A stretch of DNA of 64,000 nucleotides from Palsa-504 sp050011155 (GTDB lineage Bacteria > Actinomycetota > Actinomycetes > Streptosporangiales > Streptosporangiaceae): NCBI GenBank assembly GCA_050011155.1, contig JBEKJP010000033.1:1-64000 (forward strand), written 5' to 3'. Position 1 is the stretch's first letter; each line of letters begins with the position of its first letter. Under the pieces are notes generated by a model. The model made no database searches, was not told the DNA's origin, and saw only the letters and a program-made list of their open reading frames with translations. Below are positions 57,604 through 64,000 of the stretch, in pieces. A program made the translations under genes and the position numbers.

Positions 57604-58814
57604 CGGGAGTAGACCACGGTGAAGTCGCGGCTGTAGGGCTGGTAGTACCGGTAGGTGCTGCCCTGCTGGGTCGGGAGCAGCGCGTGCGGCACCGGATCCT
57701 GCGGGGTGCTGCCCGCCTGGTAGTAGTCGAAGGACATCCACTCCGGGTTGATGTCCAGTTGCATGGCCTCGACCGCGCCGGCCCGGTGCAGCAGGCTGGC
57801 CAGGTCCTGGACGTTGAGGTCGGGGCCGTAGACGAAGATGACCCGGCCGCCCTGGGTGATGCCGATCCCGGACCGCCAGACGTAGTAGCCGCCGCCCAGG
57901 GTGGCGCCCCACGAGCTGAGCACGTCCTGGTTGACCTTGGGCGAGACCTGGCCGTGGTCGATCAGCAGCTTGAGGTTCTGCCTGACGCCGACCACGTTCG
58001 GGGTCATCCCCAGCTCACCGCCCCAGGAGCCGATCTTGATGGTGCCGTCGCGGTAGTAGACGACGCTCGCGGCCCCCTTCACCAGCGCGCCCTTGTACGC
58101 GCCGTTGAGGTAGAAGCCGCCGCCGGCCGAGTCGAGCTTGAACCCGCCGTTGAACGTGGCCAGCAGGCCGCGCCGGGTGCCCGGCGGGATCCACGTGCTG
58201 GCCTTCCAGTGCCCCGGGCCCGGGTCCTCGACGCCGGGCCGCAGTCCGAACGTGACCAGCCGCTGGTCCAGCGACACGATCCCGGCCACGATCGAGGTGT
58301 GCACCTTGTCGGCCCGCAGGAAGGTGCCGAAGATGGCGGGCTCGTTCTTCACCGTCTCGAGCACCCGCCACTTGCCCTCCCCGGGCAGCGGCTTCCCGGC
58401 CGGGGAGGCGAGCTTGAGCGGGATGTTCGGCTGGAAGGTCTTGGTCTTCTTGTAGTGAGTGGGAGCGCTGGACGGGACGGCCAGCGAGAAGCTCGGGTTG
58501 CCGCCCACCTTGGGCGGGTTGTAGCTGACCCACTCGCCGAACGTCACCACCGGGCCGAGGTAGTGGTCCCGGGCCCATTCGGCCAGCTTGGAGGAGGTCG
58601 ACCCGCCGCCGGGCGCGGTCAGCGCCTGGCCGACGGAGAAGGCGACCCAGCACAGGAAGACGACGAACAGGGCCAGGATGACGCGGACGGTGCGGAGCCG
58701 GAAGAACCGGCGGATGCGGCCGGGGCCCTTGGGTCCCTTGGGGTAGGGTGCTGGACCGTACTCGTTCCGCGGTGCCTCGTACCGGCTATCGCGACGCGGT
58801 TCGGGTCGTAGCAC
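57600..58814 (-). CDS. Membrane-anchored phosphodiester glycosidase (NAGPA/DUF2233)
   Basis: A 404-residue protein. A basic, Pro-rich cytoplasmic head is followed by one membrane segment (about 43-66) and an extracytoplasmic NAGPA-type domain. Family marks are LLATFNGGFKLDSAGGGFYLNG, then GTIKIGSWG, VFVYGPDLNVQDLASLLHRAGA and MQLDINPEWMSF. Such enzymes cut sugar-1-phosphodiester bonds. The stop overlaps the UbiA GTG, so it heads a run with the polyprenyl-phospho-arabinose genes; its substrate may be a wall phosphodiester or a polyprenyl-phospho-sugar. GTG start. Confidence 0.85.
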   Translation of the reverse strand: MLRPEPRRDSRYEAPRNEYGPAPYPKGPKGPGRIRRFFRLRTVRVILALFVVFLCWVAFSVGQALTAPGGGSTSSKLAEWARDHYLGPVVTFGEWVSYNPPKVGGNPSFSLAVPSSAPTHYKKTKTFQPNIPLKLASPAGKPLPGEGKWRVLETVKNEPAIFGTFLRADKVHTSIVAGIVSLDQRLVTFGLRPGVEDPGPGHWKASTWIPPGTRRGLLATFNGGFKLDSAGGGFYLNGAYKGALVKGAASVVYYRDGTIKIGSWGGELGMTPNVVGVRQNLKLLIDHGQVSPKVNQDVLSSWGATLGGGYYVWRSGIGITQGGRVIFVYGPDLNVQDLASLLHRAGAVEAMQLDINPEWMSFDYYQAGSTPQDPVPHALLPTQQGSTYRYYQPYSRDFTVVYSR

Positions 58815-59028
58815 TCGCCACCTCCTCGACGTACCTGCGGAACCCCCCGAAGACGGTCTACCGGCTCAACATGAAGGCTGGATGACACGTCTGGACTCTT
58901 CCCGCCCCCGGGTAAATATCCTGACACACCCGGAGGACGATGAAGGACATCCCGGACTAAGACGGCTGGCCGGAGCGAAAGGTTGCCGGTTGGCGTTGAA
59001 GATGACCAGCGAGGGTGACCAGCGAGGG
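58815..59028. other. Intergenic region with 13-bp direct repeats
   Basis: About 210 bp between the glycosidase start and the ctaB stop. It should hold the glycosidase promoter. Near the ctaB stop two copies of TGACCAGCGAGGG run head to tail, followed by a truncated third copy (TTACCAGCG) that overlaps the stop codon. No gene recognised. Confidence 0.5.
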
Positions 59029-60046
59029 TTACCAGCGTCCCCAGGGGAGCAGCGCGGTGACGGCGACCGCGGCGAACAGCAGCGTCAGGTACGCGATCGA
59101 GAGGTGGAACAGGCGCATCGGCGCGGCCTTGGCGGTCTCCTGGCTGCCCGCTTCTGTGGCCGCGATCCTCGTGTCCAGACGGTGCGCCTCGGCCAGGAAC
59201 CAGACGCCGAGCGCGGCGGCCGCCATGCCGTAGATCCAGCCCGCCCAGGGGGCCAGGACCAGGGTGGCGGCCACCATGGCGTAGGAGTACCACAAGATCT
59301 TCCTGGCCACCGCGGCGGGCGAGGCCACCACCGGCAGCATCGGCACGTTCGCGGCCGCGTAGTCCTGGCGGAACTTCATGGCCAGCGCCCAGAAGTGCGG
59401 CGGCGTCCACAGGAAGATGACCGCGAACAGCACCACCGCGGGCAGGCTCACCGTGCCGGTCACGGCGGCCCAGCCGACCAGGACGGGGAAGCAGCCCGCG
59501 GCGCCGCCGATCACGATGTTGGCCGGGCTGCGCCGCTTGAGCAGCAGCGTGTACACGAAGACGCCGCTTGAGCAGCAGCGTGTACACGAAGACGTAGAAC
59601 AAGATGGCCGCGTCGGCGAGCGCGGCCGACAGCCAGTTAGCCAGCAGGCCGAGCATCAGGGTGGACCCGGCGCCGAGCACGATGCCCCAGACCAGGGCCT
59701 CCCACGGCTTGATCGTGCCGTGGCCGTTGACCACCAGCGGGCGCCGCGAGGTCCGCTTCATGACCGCGTCGATGTCGCGGTCGATGTAGCAGTTGATCGT
59801 GTTCGCGCTGCCCGCGGCCAGCGTGCCACCGACCAGCGTGACCAGGACGAGCTTCAGCGAGGGCAGGCCGCGCTGGGCCAGCAGCATGGTCGGCACCGTG
59901 GTGACCAGGAGCAGTTCGATGATGCGCGGCTTGGTCAGCGCGACCAGGGCCCGGACCACCACGCCCGGCGTCCGGCGCCCGCGAGGGCCGCCCGCGGGGC
60001 GATGATCGAGGGCGATACTCGGGGAGACGGCTGCTGAAGAGGTCAC
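59029..60046 (-). pseudogene. ctaB: Protoheme IX farnesyltransferase, broken by a 31-bp duplication
   Basis: Makes haem O from protohaem, needed for the neighbouring haem-copper oxidase. The N-terminal part from the GTG at 60046 shows KPRIIELLLVTTVPTM, NCYIDRDIDAVMKRTSRRPL and reaches YTLLLKRR. A tandem duplication of 31 bp (59532-59562 and 59563-59593) then shifts the frame. The remaining part (SPANIVIGGAAGCFPVLVGW, LFLWTPPHFWALA, DYAAANVPMLP) is intact in the other frame to the stop at 59029. Removal of one repeat copy restores a 328-residue CtaB. It is a real inactivation or a sequence artefact. The GTG overlaps the upstream stop. Confidence 0.85.
59532..59593. repeat. 31-bp perfect tandem duplication inside ctaB
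   Basis: Unit 1 at 59532-59562 and unit 2 at 59563-59593 are identical (beginning GCCGCTTGAGCAGCAG, ending CACGAAGAC). As 31 is not a multiple of three, it breaks the ctaB frame; no other difference from an intact gene is seen at the site. Confidence 0.95.
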
Positions 60047-60318
60047 TCGCCGTCCTCGGACTCTGCCGGTGTCTGGACACCCTGCACGGTGTTGAGCTGA
60101 GACGGGCCGGCCGCCGGGGGCGGACCCGGGACCGCGGTGAAGGTCACGGCCCGCTGGGCGGCGGGGTTACGGTGCCCGGGGACCAGTTCCGGCTTGGTGT
60201 ACGCGACGTACAGCCCGCAGGCCACGACGATGAACAAGATCATCGGGAACGCGAAGGTCAGGATCGAGCCGCCGAAGCTCCACGCCCCACCGGCCGCGTC
60301 AGCGATCACACTGTGCAC
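60043..60318 (-). CDS. Small membrane protein of the cytochrome oxidase cluster
   Basis: About 91 residues with one membrane helix (ILTFAFPMILFIVVACGLYVAYT) followed by a cytoplasmic or external tail that is Pro/Gly-rich. Position between subunit III and ctaB suggests an accessory oxidase subunit or assembly factor; no family with known function was recognised. GTG starts at 60318 and 60309; GGAG is 6 nt before the latter. Its stop overlaps the ctaB GTG. Confidence 0.7.
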   Translation of the reverse strand: MHSVIADAAGGAWSFGGSILTFAFPMILFIVVACGLYVAYTKPELVPGHRNPAAQRAVTFTAVPGPPPAAGPSQLNTVQGVQTPAESEDGE

Positions 60319-60365
60319 TCCGGATCCTTTCCTTCGTTCGGGGCCCTGTACGACAAGACCCGCTA

Positions 60366-61046
60366 CTACAGAGCGTAGAACAGAAGCCAGAACAGTATGG
60401 CCATCAGGGCCAGGAAATTCCATACGGTGGAGAAGGCGCTCAGCGAGGCCTGGAACCGCTGCACCGAGTAGGTCTCAGTGTACGTGGGCGGCTGTTCGAC
60501 GAACGACAGGGCCGGGATATGGCGGGCCCGGGCCAGCAGCATCTCCAGCCAGAGCAGCGCCGAGAGCTGGACCAGCAGGAAAACCGGGTAGAAGCCGACG
60601 AACACGCTCGAGTACCCGGAGCTGCCCGGCTTGAACGGGAGGTCGGCCAGCATGTAGATCTGCAACGCCACCGCGGCCAGCCCCAGGCCGAGGGCGACCA
60701 GGCCGCCGGCCTGCCAGGTCCGCTTGCGCCCGGCCTTGATCCGCTGCAGGACGAAGTAGTGCACCCCGGCGCTGATCACGGCCAGGAACATGATCGTGGT
60801 GCCCATCCACAGCGACGGGTGGGTGAAGCCCGAGCCCTGCCAGCGGCCCTCGGAGTTCAGCGAGCGCAGGTAGAAGTAGGCAAAGGCGAAGGAGCCGAAC
60901 AGGAACGTCAGCCCGCCGATGGCCAGCCGCGAGCCGGTCCACGTCGCGTTCAGCGCCGACTCGTGGTAGTAGCCCTCGTCCTCGGCCGCGAGCGCGGCCT
61001 CCTGCGAGGCCGGCGACGGCGACGCCGTCATGTCGGTCACGGTCAC
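60366..61046 (-). CDS. ctaE: Cytochrome c oxidase subunit III
   Basis: A 226-residue membrane protein with five to six helices of the CtaE/CoxC type: TFLFGSFAFAYFYLRSL, LWMGTTIMFLAVISAGVHYF and the closing FSTVWNFLALMAILFWLLFY. The N-terminal ~35 residues are hydrophilic. The GTG at 61046 overlaps the ctaD stop; an ATG at 61031 is a second option. It forms the oxidase with subunits I and II. Confidence 0.92.
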   Translation of the reverse strand: MTVTDMTASPSPASQEAALAAEDEGYYHESALNATWTGSRLAIGGLTFLFGSFAFAYFYLRSLNSEGRWQGSGFTHPSLWMGTTIMFLAVISAGVHYFVLQRIKAGRKRTWQAGGLVALGLGLAAVALQIYMLADLPFKPGSSGYSSVFVGFYPVFLLVQLSALLWLEMLLARARHIPALSFVEQPPTYTETYSVQRFQASLSAFSTVWNFLALMAILFWLLFYAL

Positions 61047-63025
61047 GCCTCCAGTCCGGCTGTCGCCGCGGGCGCGCCCGCGTAGGCGGCGCCGATGACG
61101 CCGGGCGGCGGGTTCAGGTCGGCCACCGGGAGTGCGTCCTTGACGCCGTAGTCGTACGGGCCGGACAGGATCACCGGGACCCGCTTGAAGTTCTCCGGCG
61201 GCGGGGGCGAGGAGAGCTGCCACTCCAGGCTGCGCGCCCGCCACGGGTTGCCCACCTCGGGCTCGCGCCAGAAGAGCATGGACATCACGAAGTTGATCAG
61301 GAAGATCAGGATCGAGCCGCCCAGGCAGAACGCCGAGATCGAGACCCAGTCGTTCAGCGTCTCCAGGTTCCTGGCGTACTCGAACACGCGGCGCGGCATG
61401 CCCATCATGCCCAGTGCGAACAGCGGCAGGAAGGTCGTGTTGAAGAAGATGAACATGGTCCAGAAGTGGAGCTTGCCCAGCTTCTCGTTCAGCTTGATCC
61501 CGGTCATCTTCGGCAGCCAGTAGTAGATGCCCGCCATGAAGGCGAAGATCAGGCCGCCCATGATCGTGTAGTGGAAGTGGGCCATGACGAAGAACGAGCC
61601 GTGCTCGGTGGTGTCGGCGGGCACGTCGGACAGGAATACGCCGCTGATGCCGCCGATCAGGAAGTTGAAGTAGAAGGCCAGCGCGAACAGCATCGGGATG
61701 GAGAACCTGATCCTGGCCTTCCAGAACGTCCCCATGCCGACCAGGTAAATGAAGCCGGTCGGGATCGAGATCAGCTCCGTGGTCAGCATGAACAGCGGCC
61801 GCATGTCCGGGTTGATGCCGCTGTCGAACAGGTGGTGCTGCCAGACGAAGAAGGACAAGATGCCCACGCCGAGCATGCCCGCCGCGGCGACCTTGTAGCC
61901 GAATAGCGGCTTGCGGCAGAACACCGCGACCACCTCGGAGATGACGCCGAAGCCGGGCAGCGCCAGGATGTACACCTCCGGATGGCCGAAGAACCAGAAC
62001 AGGTCCTCGTACAAGAAGCTGGAGCCGCCCAGCTGGTTGGTGAAGAACGCGGTCTGGAAGGTGCGGTCCATCAGCCCCATGTAGCACGCGCCGACCAGCA
62101 CCGGCACCGCCAGGACCTGGAGGAACGAGACGGTGAACATGGACCAGACGAACATCGGGAGCCGGCTCCAGCGCATCCCAGGCGCCCGGTAGTTGATGAT
62201 GGTGACGATCATGTTGAAGCCGGCCAGGATCATCGACAGGCCCATCAGGCCGAACGCGAAGAAGTAGGAGTCCTCGCCCGCGGTGGCCTGGGTGGCCAGC
62301 GGCTCGTAGCCGGTCCAGCCGGTCGGGAAGCCGCCGAACAGGACCCCGGAGAGCAGGATCACGTAGGCGGCCGGGGTGAGCCAGAAGCCGAGCGCCTCAA
62401 TCCGCGGGAACGCGACCCGCTTGGAGCCGATCAGCAGCGGCCCGAAGTACTGCCCGAACGGCCCGAGGATGACCGAGGACATCATCATCATCATCATGGT
62501 GCCGTGCTCGCCCACCACCATGAGGTACTGGCTCGGGCCGAGGAGGTGGTAGCTGGGCGAGAGCAGCTCGCTCCTGATCGCCATGGCGAACAGGCCGCCG
62601 GTCAGGAAGTAGGCGATCATGCCGTACAGGTACTGGATGCCGACGACCTTGTGATCCAGCGTGTACCTGAAGTACTTCGACAGGCCGGCCTCGCTGCCGC
62701 CCATCCGGACCTCGGCCAGCAGCGGCCGGCCGAGTATCTGCCGGCCCAGGTCGTTGAACACGCCCAGGCCGGCCAGCCAGCCCAGGGTGGCGAAGGTGTA
62801 GCCGAGCACGATCGGGATGTCGTTGGAATCCGACAGCGCGTTCTGCTGGTACGCGCTGGACAGGAAGTTACCGAGCAGGTGGCCGAGGACGTAGCCGACC
62901 ACGGCGCAGAGCACGCCGAGGTGGGCGCCGGGACGCAGGTACCACGGCCGCAGCACCCCACCGGGGCCGCCCAGCGGCGGTCCGCTGGCCGGCTCCGTAC
63001 GTTCGGCGTGTGTCTCGATGGCCAT
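61043..63025 (-). CDS. ctaD: Cytochrome c oxidase subunit I, divergent form
   Basis: A 660-residue haem-copper oxidase catalytic subunit. Haem/copper motifs are seen: GEHGT (low-spin haem His), GHPEVYILALPGFG (CuB His and cross-linked Tyr), WQHHLFDSG (CuB His pair) and MAHFHYTIMGG (haem ligands). Compared with common CtaD (about 560-580 residues) it has an N-terminal extension with extra helices and, right after GEHGT, a run of six methionines encoded by (ATG)6. The ATG lies 20 bp after the subunit II stop; translation is coupled to subunit III. Confidence 0.93.
   Translation of the reverse strand: MAIETHAERTEPASGPPLGGPGGVLRPWYLRPGAHLGVLCAVVGYVLGHLLGNFLSSAYQQNALSDSNDIPIVLGYTFATLGWLAGLGVFNDLGRQILGRPLLAEVRMGGSEAGLSKYFRYTLDHKVVGIQYLYGMIAYFLTGGLFAMAIRSELLSPSYHLLGPSQYLMVVGEHGTMMMMMMSSVILGPFGQYFGPLLIGSKRVAFPRIEALGFWLTPAAYVILLSGVLFGGFPTGWTGYEPLATQATAGEDSYFFAFGLMGLSMILAGFNMIVTIINYRAPGMRWSRLPMFVWSMFTVSFLQVLAVPVLVGACYMGLMDRTFQTAFFTNQLGGSSFLYEDLFWFFGHPEVYILALPGFGVISEVVAVFCRKPLFGYKVAAAGMLGVGILSFFVWQHHLFDSGINPDMRPLFMLTTELISIPTGFIYLVGMGTFWKARIRFSIPMLFALAFYFNFLIGGISGVFLSDVPADTTEHGSFFVMAHFHYTIMGGLIFAFMAGIYYWLPKMTGIKLNEKLGKLHFWTMFIFFNTTFLPLFALGMMGMPRRVFEYARNLETLNDWVSISAFCLGGSILIFLINFVMSMLFWREPEVGNPWRARSLEWQLSSPPPPENFKRVPVILSGPYDYGVKDALPVADLNPPPGVIGAAYAGAPAATAGLEA
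62480..62497. repeat. Six ATG codons in a row in ctaD
   Basis: Six CAT trinucleotides on the + strand read as six ATG codons on the coding strand. They sit in the membrane helix just after the first haem-ligand His. Trinucleotide repeats of this kind can change in number without frame loss. Confidence 0.95.
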
Positions 63026-63045
63026 CCGTCACCCCTTCGCGGAGG

Positions 63046-64000
63046 TCATGGCGTAACCGGATCCGATGGCGGGTAGTAGTAGCCCGCTGCCCCGGTGATG
63101 CCGTCGACCTTCGGCAGGTTGGCGCCGAGCTGCGGGATCACGGTGGGGTCGTAGGTGAGCGCGTAGGCCGGCAGGGCGGCCAGGATGCCGTCGGCCTGCT
63201 CCTTGGACTGCACGCCGCTGGCCCAGGTCTGGAACGCGGTCTGGGACACCACGTGGCCGTAGTTGAACATCGCGCCGTGCCAGATGCCGCACAGCTCGTT
63301 GCACCGGACGGTGACGCTGCCGAGCGACTTCGCCGTCGTGTAGGCAACGTTGTCCACCTGCGGGTTGGCGTCGGCCTTGACGCCGAGCTGGTAGGCCCAG
63401 AAGCTGTGGATCACGTCCAGCGATGTCACGTGGAACGTCACGGGGGTGTCCACCGGCAGCATGAGCTCGGAGGACTCCATCCCGCCGAACTGCGGGTAGC
63501 GGTAGGTCCAGGCCCACTGCTGGCCGATCACCTGGACGTCGAGCATGGTCTTGCCGCCGGGCGCCCAGACCGAGGACTGCGTGCCCGCCAGCTTCCAGAT
63601 CGGCGCCGGGCCCTCGCCGGCGCCCGCCCCGGCCGGCCCCACCAGCTCGACGGTGCCGAACACGAACAGGAACAGCACGATGACCGTGGTGCCGGCGATC
63701 CAGCCCACCTGGATCTTGATGTTGCCGTAGATCGGCTCGCCGTCGTCCTCGTCGCCGGGCCGGACCCGCCAGACCACGATCGAGTAGGTGAAGTAGAGCA
63801 GCACGAAGATGATGACCGGAGCGGCGCTGATGGCCAGCACGGCGATGTCGAACTGCTGGTGCCGGGCGGCGTCGGACATGTCGCCCGGCGGCAGGTGGGG
63901 CTTCCAGGCGAACCAGATGATCAGGTCGGCGGCCAGGGCCAGGACAAGCCAGCTGACGAACAGGCGCCGCCCGTGGTTGGGCTCACCGCGGAGTTCGCTC
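63046..64000 (-). CDS. ctaC: Cytochrome c oxidase subunit II, N-terminus beyond the window
   Basis: The CuA-bearing subunit. The CuA site is intact: VIHSFWAYQ supplies the first His and CNELCGIWHGAM the two Cys, His and Met. Two membrane helices (IAVLAISAAPVIIFVLLYF and VGWIAGTTVIVLFLFVF) lie before the cupredoxin domain. A start at 63879 would give 277 residues, but the frame stays open up to the window edge and encodes a further helix (RRLFVSWLVLALAADLIIWF) with no start codon, so the true start probably lies outside. It accepts electrons from cytochrome c and passes them to subunit I. Confidence 0.88.
   Translation of the reverse strand, partial: SELRGEPNHGRRLFVSWLVLALAADLIIWFAWKPHLPPGDMSDAARHQQFDIAVLAISAAPVIIFVLLYFTYSIVVWRVRPGDEDDGEPIYGNIKIQVGWIAGTTVIVLFLFVFGTVELVGPAGAGAGEGPAPIWKLAGTQSSVWAPGGKTMLDVQVIGQQWAWTYRYPQFGGMESSELMLPVDTPVTFHVTSLDVIHSFWAYQLGVKADANPQVDNVAYTTAKSLGSVTVRCNELCGIWHGAMFNYGHVVSQTAFQTWASGVQSKEQADGILAALPAYALTYDPTVIPQLGANLPKVDGITGAAGYYYPPSDPVTP

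Noticed and set aside
58619..59540. Long Arg/Gly-rich continuation of the ctaB N-terminal frame (475-residue reading)
   Set aside because: It is the out-of-frame read after the 31-bp duplication and has no family likeness; the true continuation lies in the other frame.

Overview
The window is about 70% GC, densely packed, and rich in GTG starts, 4-bp start/stop overlaps and probable leaderless genes. Together with an Rv2409c-Rv2411c-like operon, a SthA-type transhydrogenase, a DprE2/UbiA pair, a Nur-type nickel operator and an aa3-type oxidase cluster, this points to a chromosomal segment of a high-GC actinomycete. Streptosporangiales or a related order is plausible, but the genus cannot be fixed from the sequence alone. 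No rRNA, tRNA, CRISPR array, transposase or prophage was seen.

Layout. 1-7066: a peptide/amide-metabolism cluster with an M20 dipeptidase (cut by the left edge), three paralogous ATP-grasp ligases, a cyanophycinase/peptidase-E-like protein and two alpha/beta-hydrolase esterases. 7275-11296: a ClpX-zinc-finger HTH protein, then the known transglutaminase / alpha-E / circularly permuted ATP-grasp operon. Two unrelated ATP-grasp systems are therefore neighbours. 11381-19462: AraC regulator, VOC protein, sthA, acetyltransferase, HtrA-type protease, hemerythrin, sedolisin, MreB-like protein. 19368-27430: MacB-like ABC exporter with a PadR repressor and a long palindromic operator; DUF3052 protein; frameshifted MFS gene; FUSC-like exporter; VOC protein; DUF1349 protein. 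27444-34891: methyltransferase, alditol-type oxidase, HAF-repeat secreted protein, nudC, dipeptidase, divergent purM, pirin.

34900-38409 is a membrane electron-transfer operon: Ser-rich membrane-anchored protein, ApbE flavin transferase, ferric-reductase-like cytochrome b, NuoF-like flavoprotein, ferredoxin. 38577-39021 holds debris of an MFS gene and an HNH/13E12-type gene. 39062-44459: DksA-like zinc-finger protein, an ABC exporter and its divergent NarL-type two-component system. 44464-47478: serine hydrolase and acyl-CoA ligase. 47468-48613: NiCoT transporter under a near-consensus Nur box. 48633-53601: ABC exporter plus LolA-like protein, divergent from an OmpR-type two-component system. 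53908-58814: a tightly coupled run of phosphodiester glycosidase, UbiA prenyltransferase, DprE2-like reductase, response regulator and kinase. 59029-64000: cytochrome oxidase genes (subunits II, I, III, a small membrane protein, ctaB), in which ctaB is broken by a 31-bp tandem duplication.

Recurrent themes: + strand genes that read antisense into a convergent neighbour with no stop (MreB-like, FUSC, DksA-like), few terminators between convergent genes, and an intergenic palindrome family carrying GATCATGAAAC. The best candidates for undescribed biology are the triple ATP-grasp/S51/esterase cluster, the ApbE-linked Ser-rich electron-transfer operon, and the glycosidase-UbiA-DprE2-two-component run.
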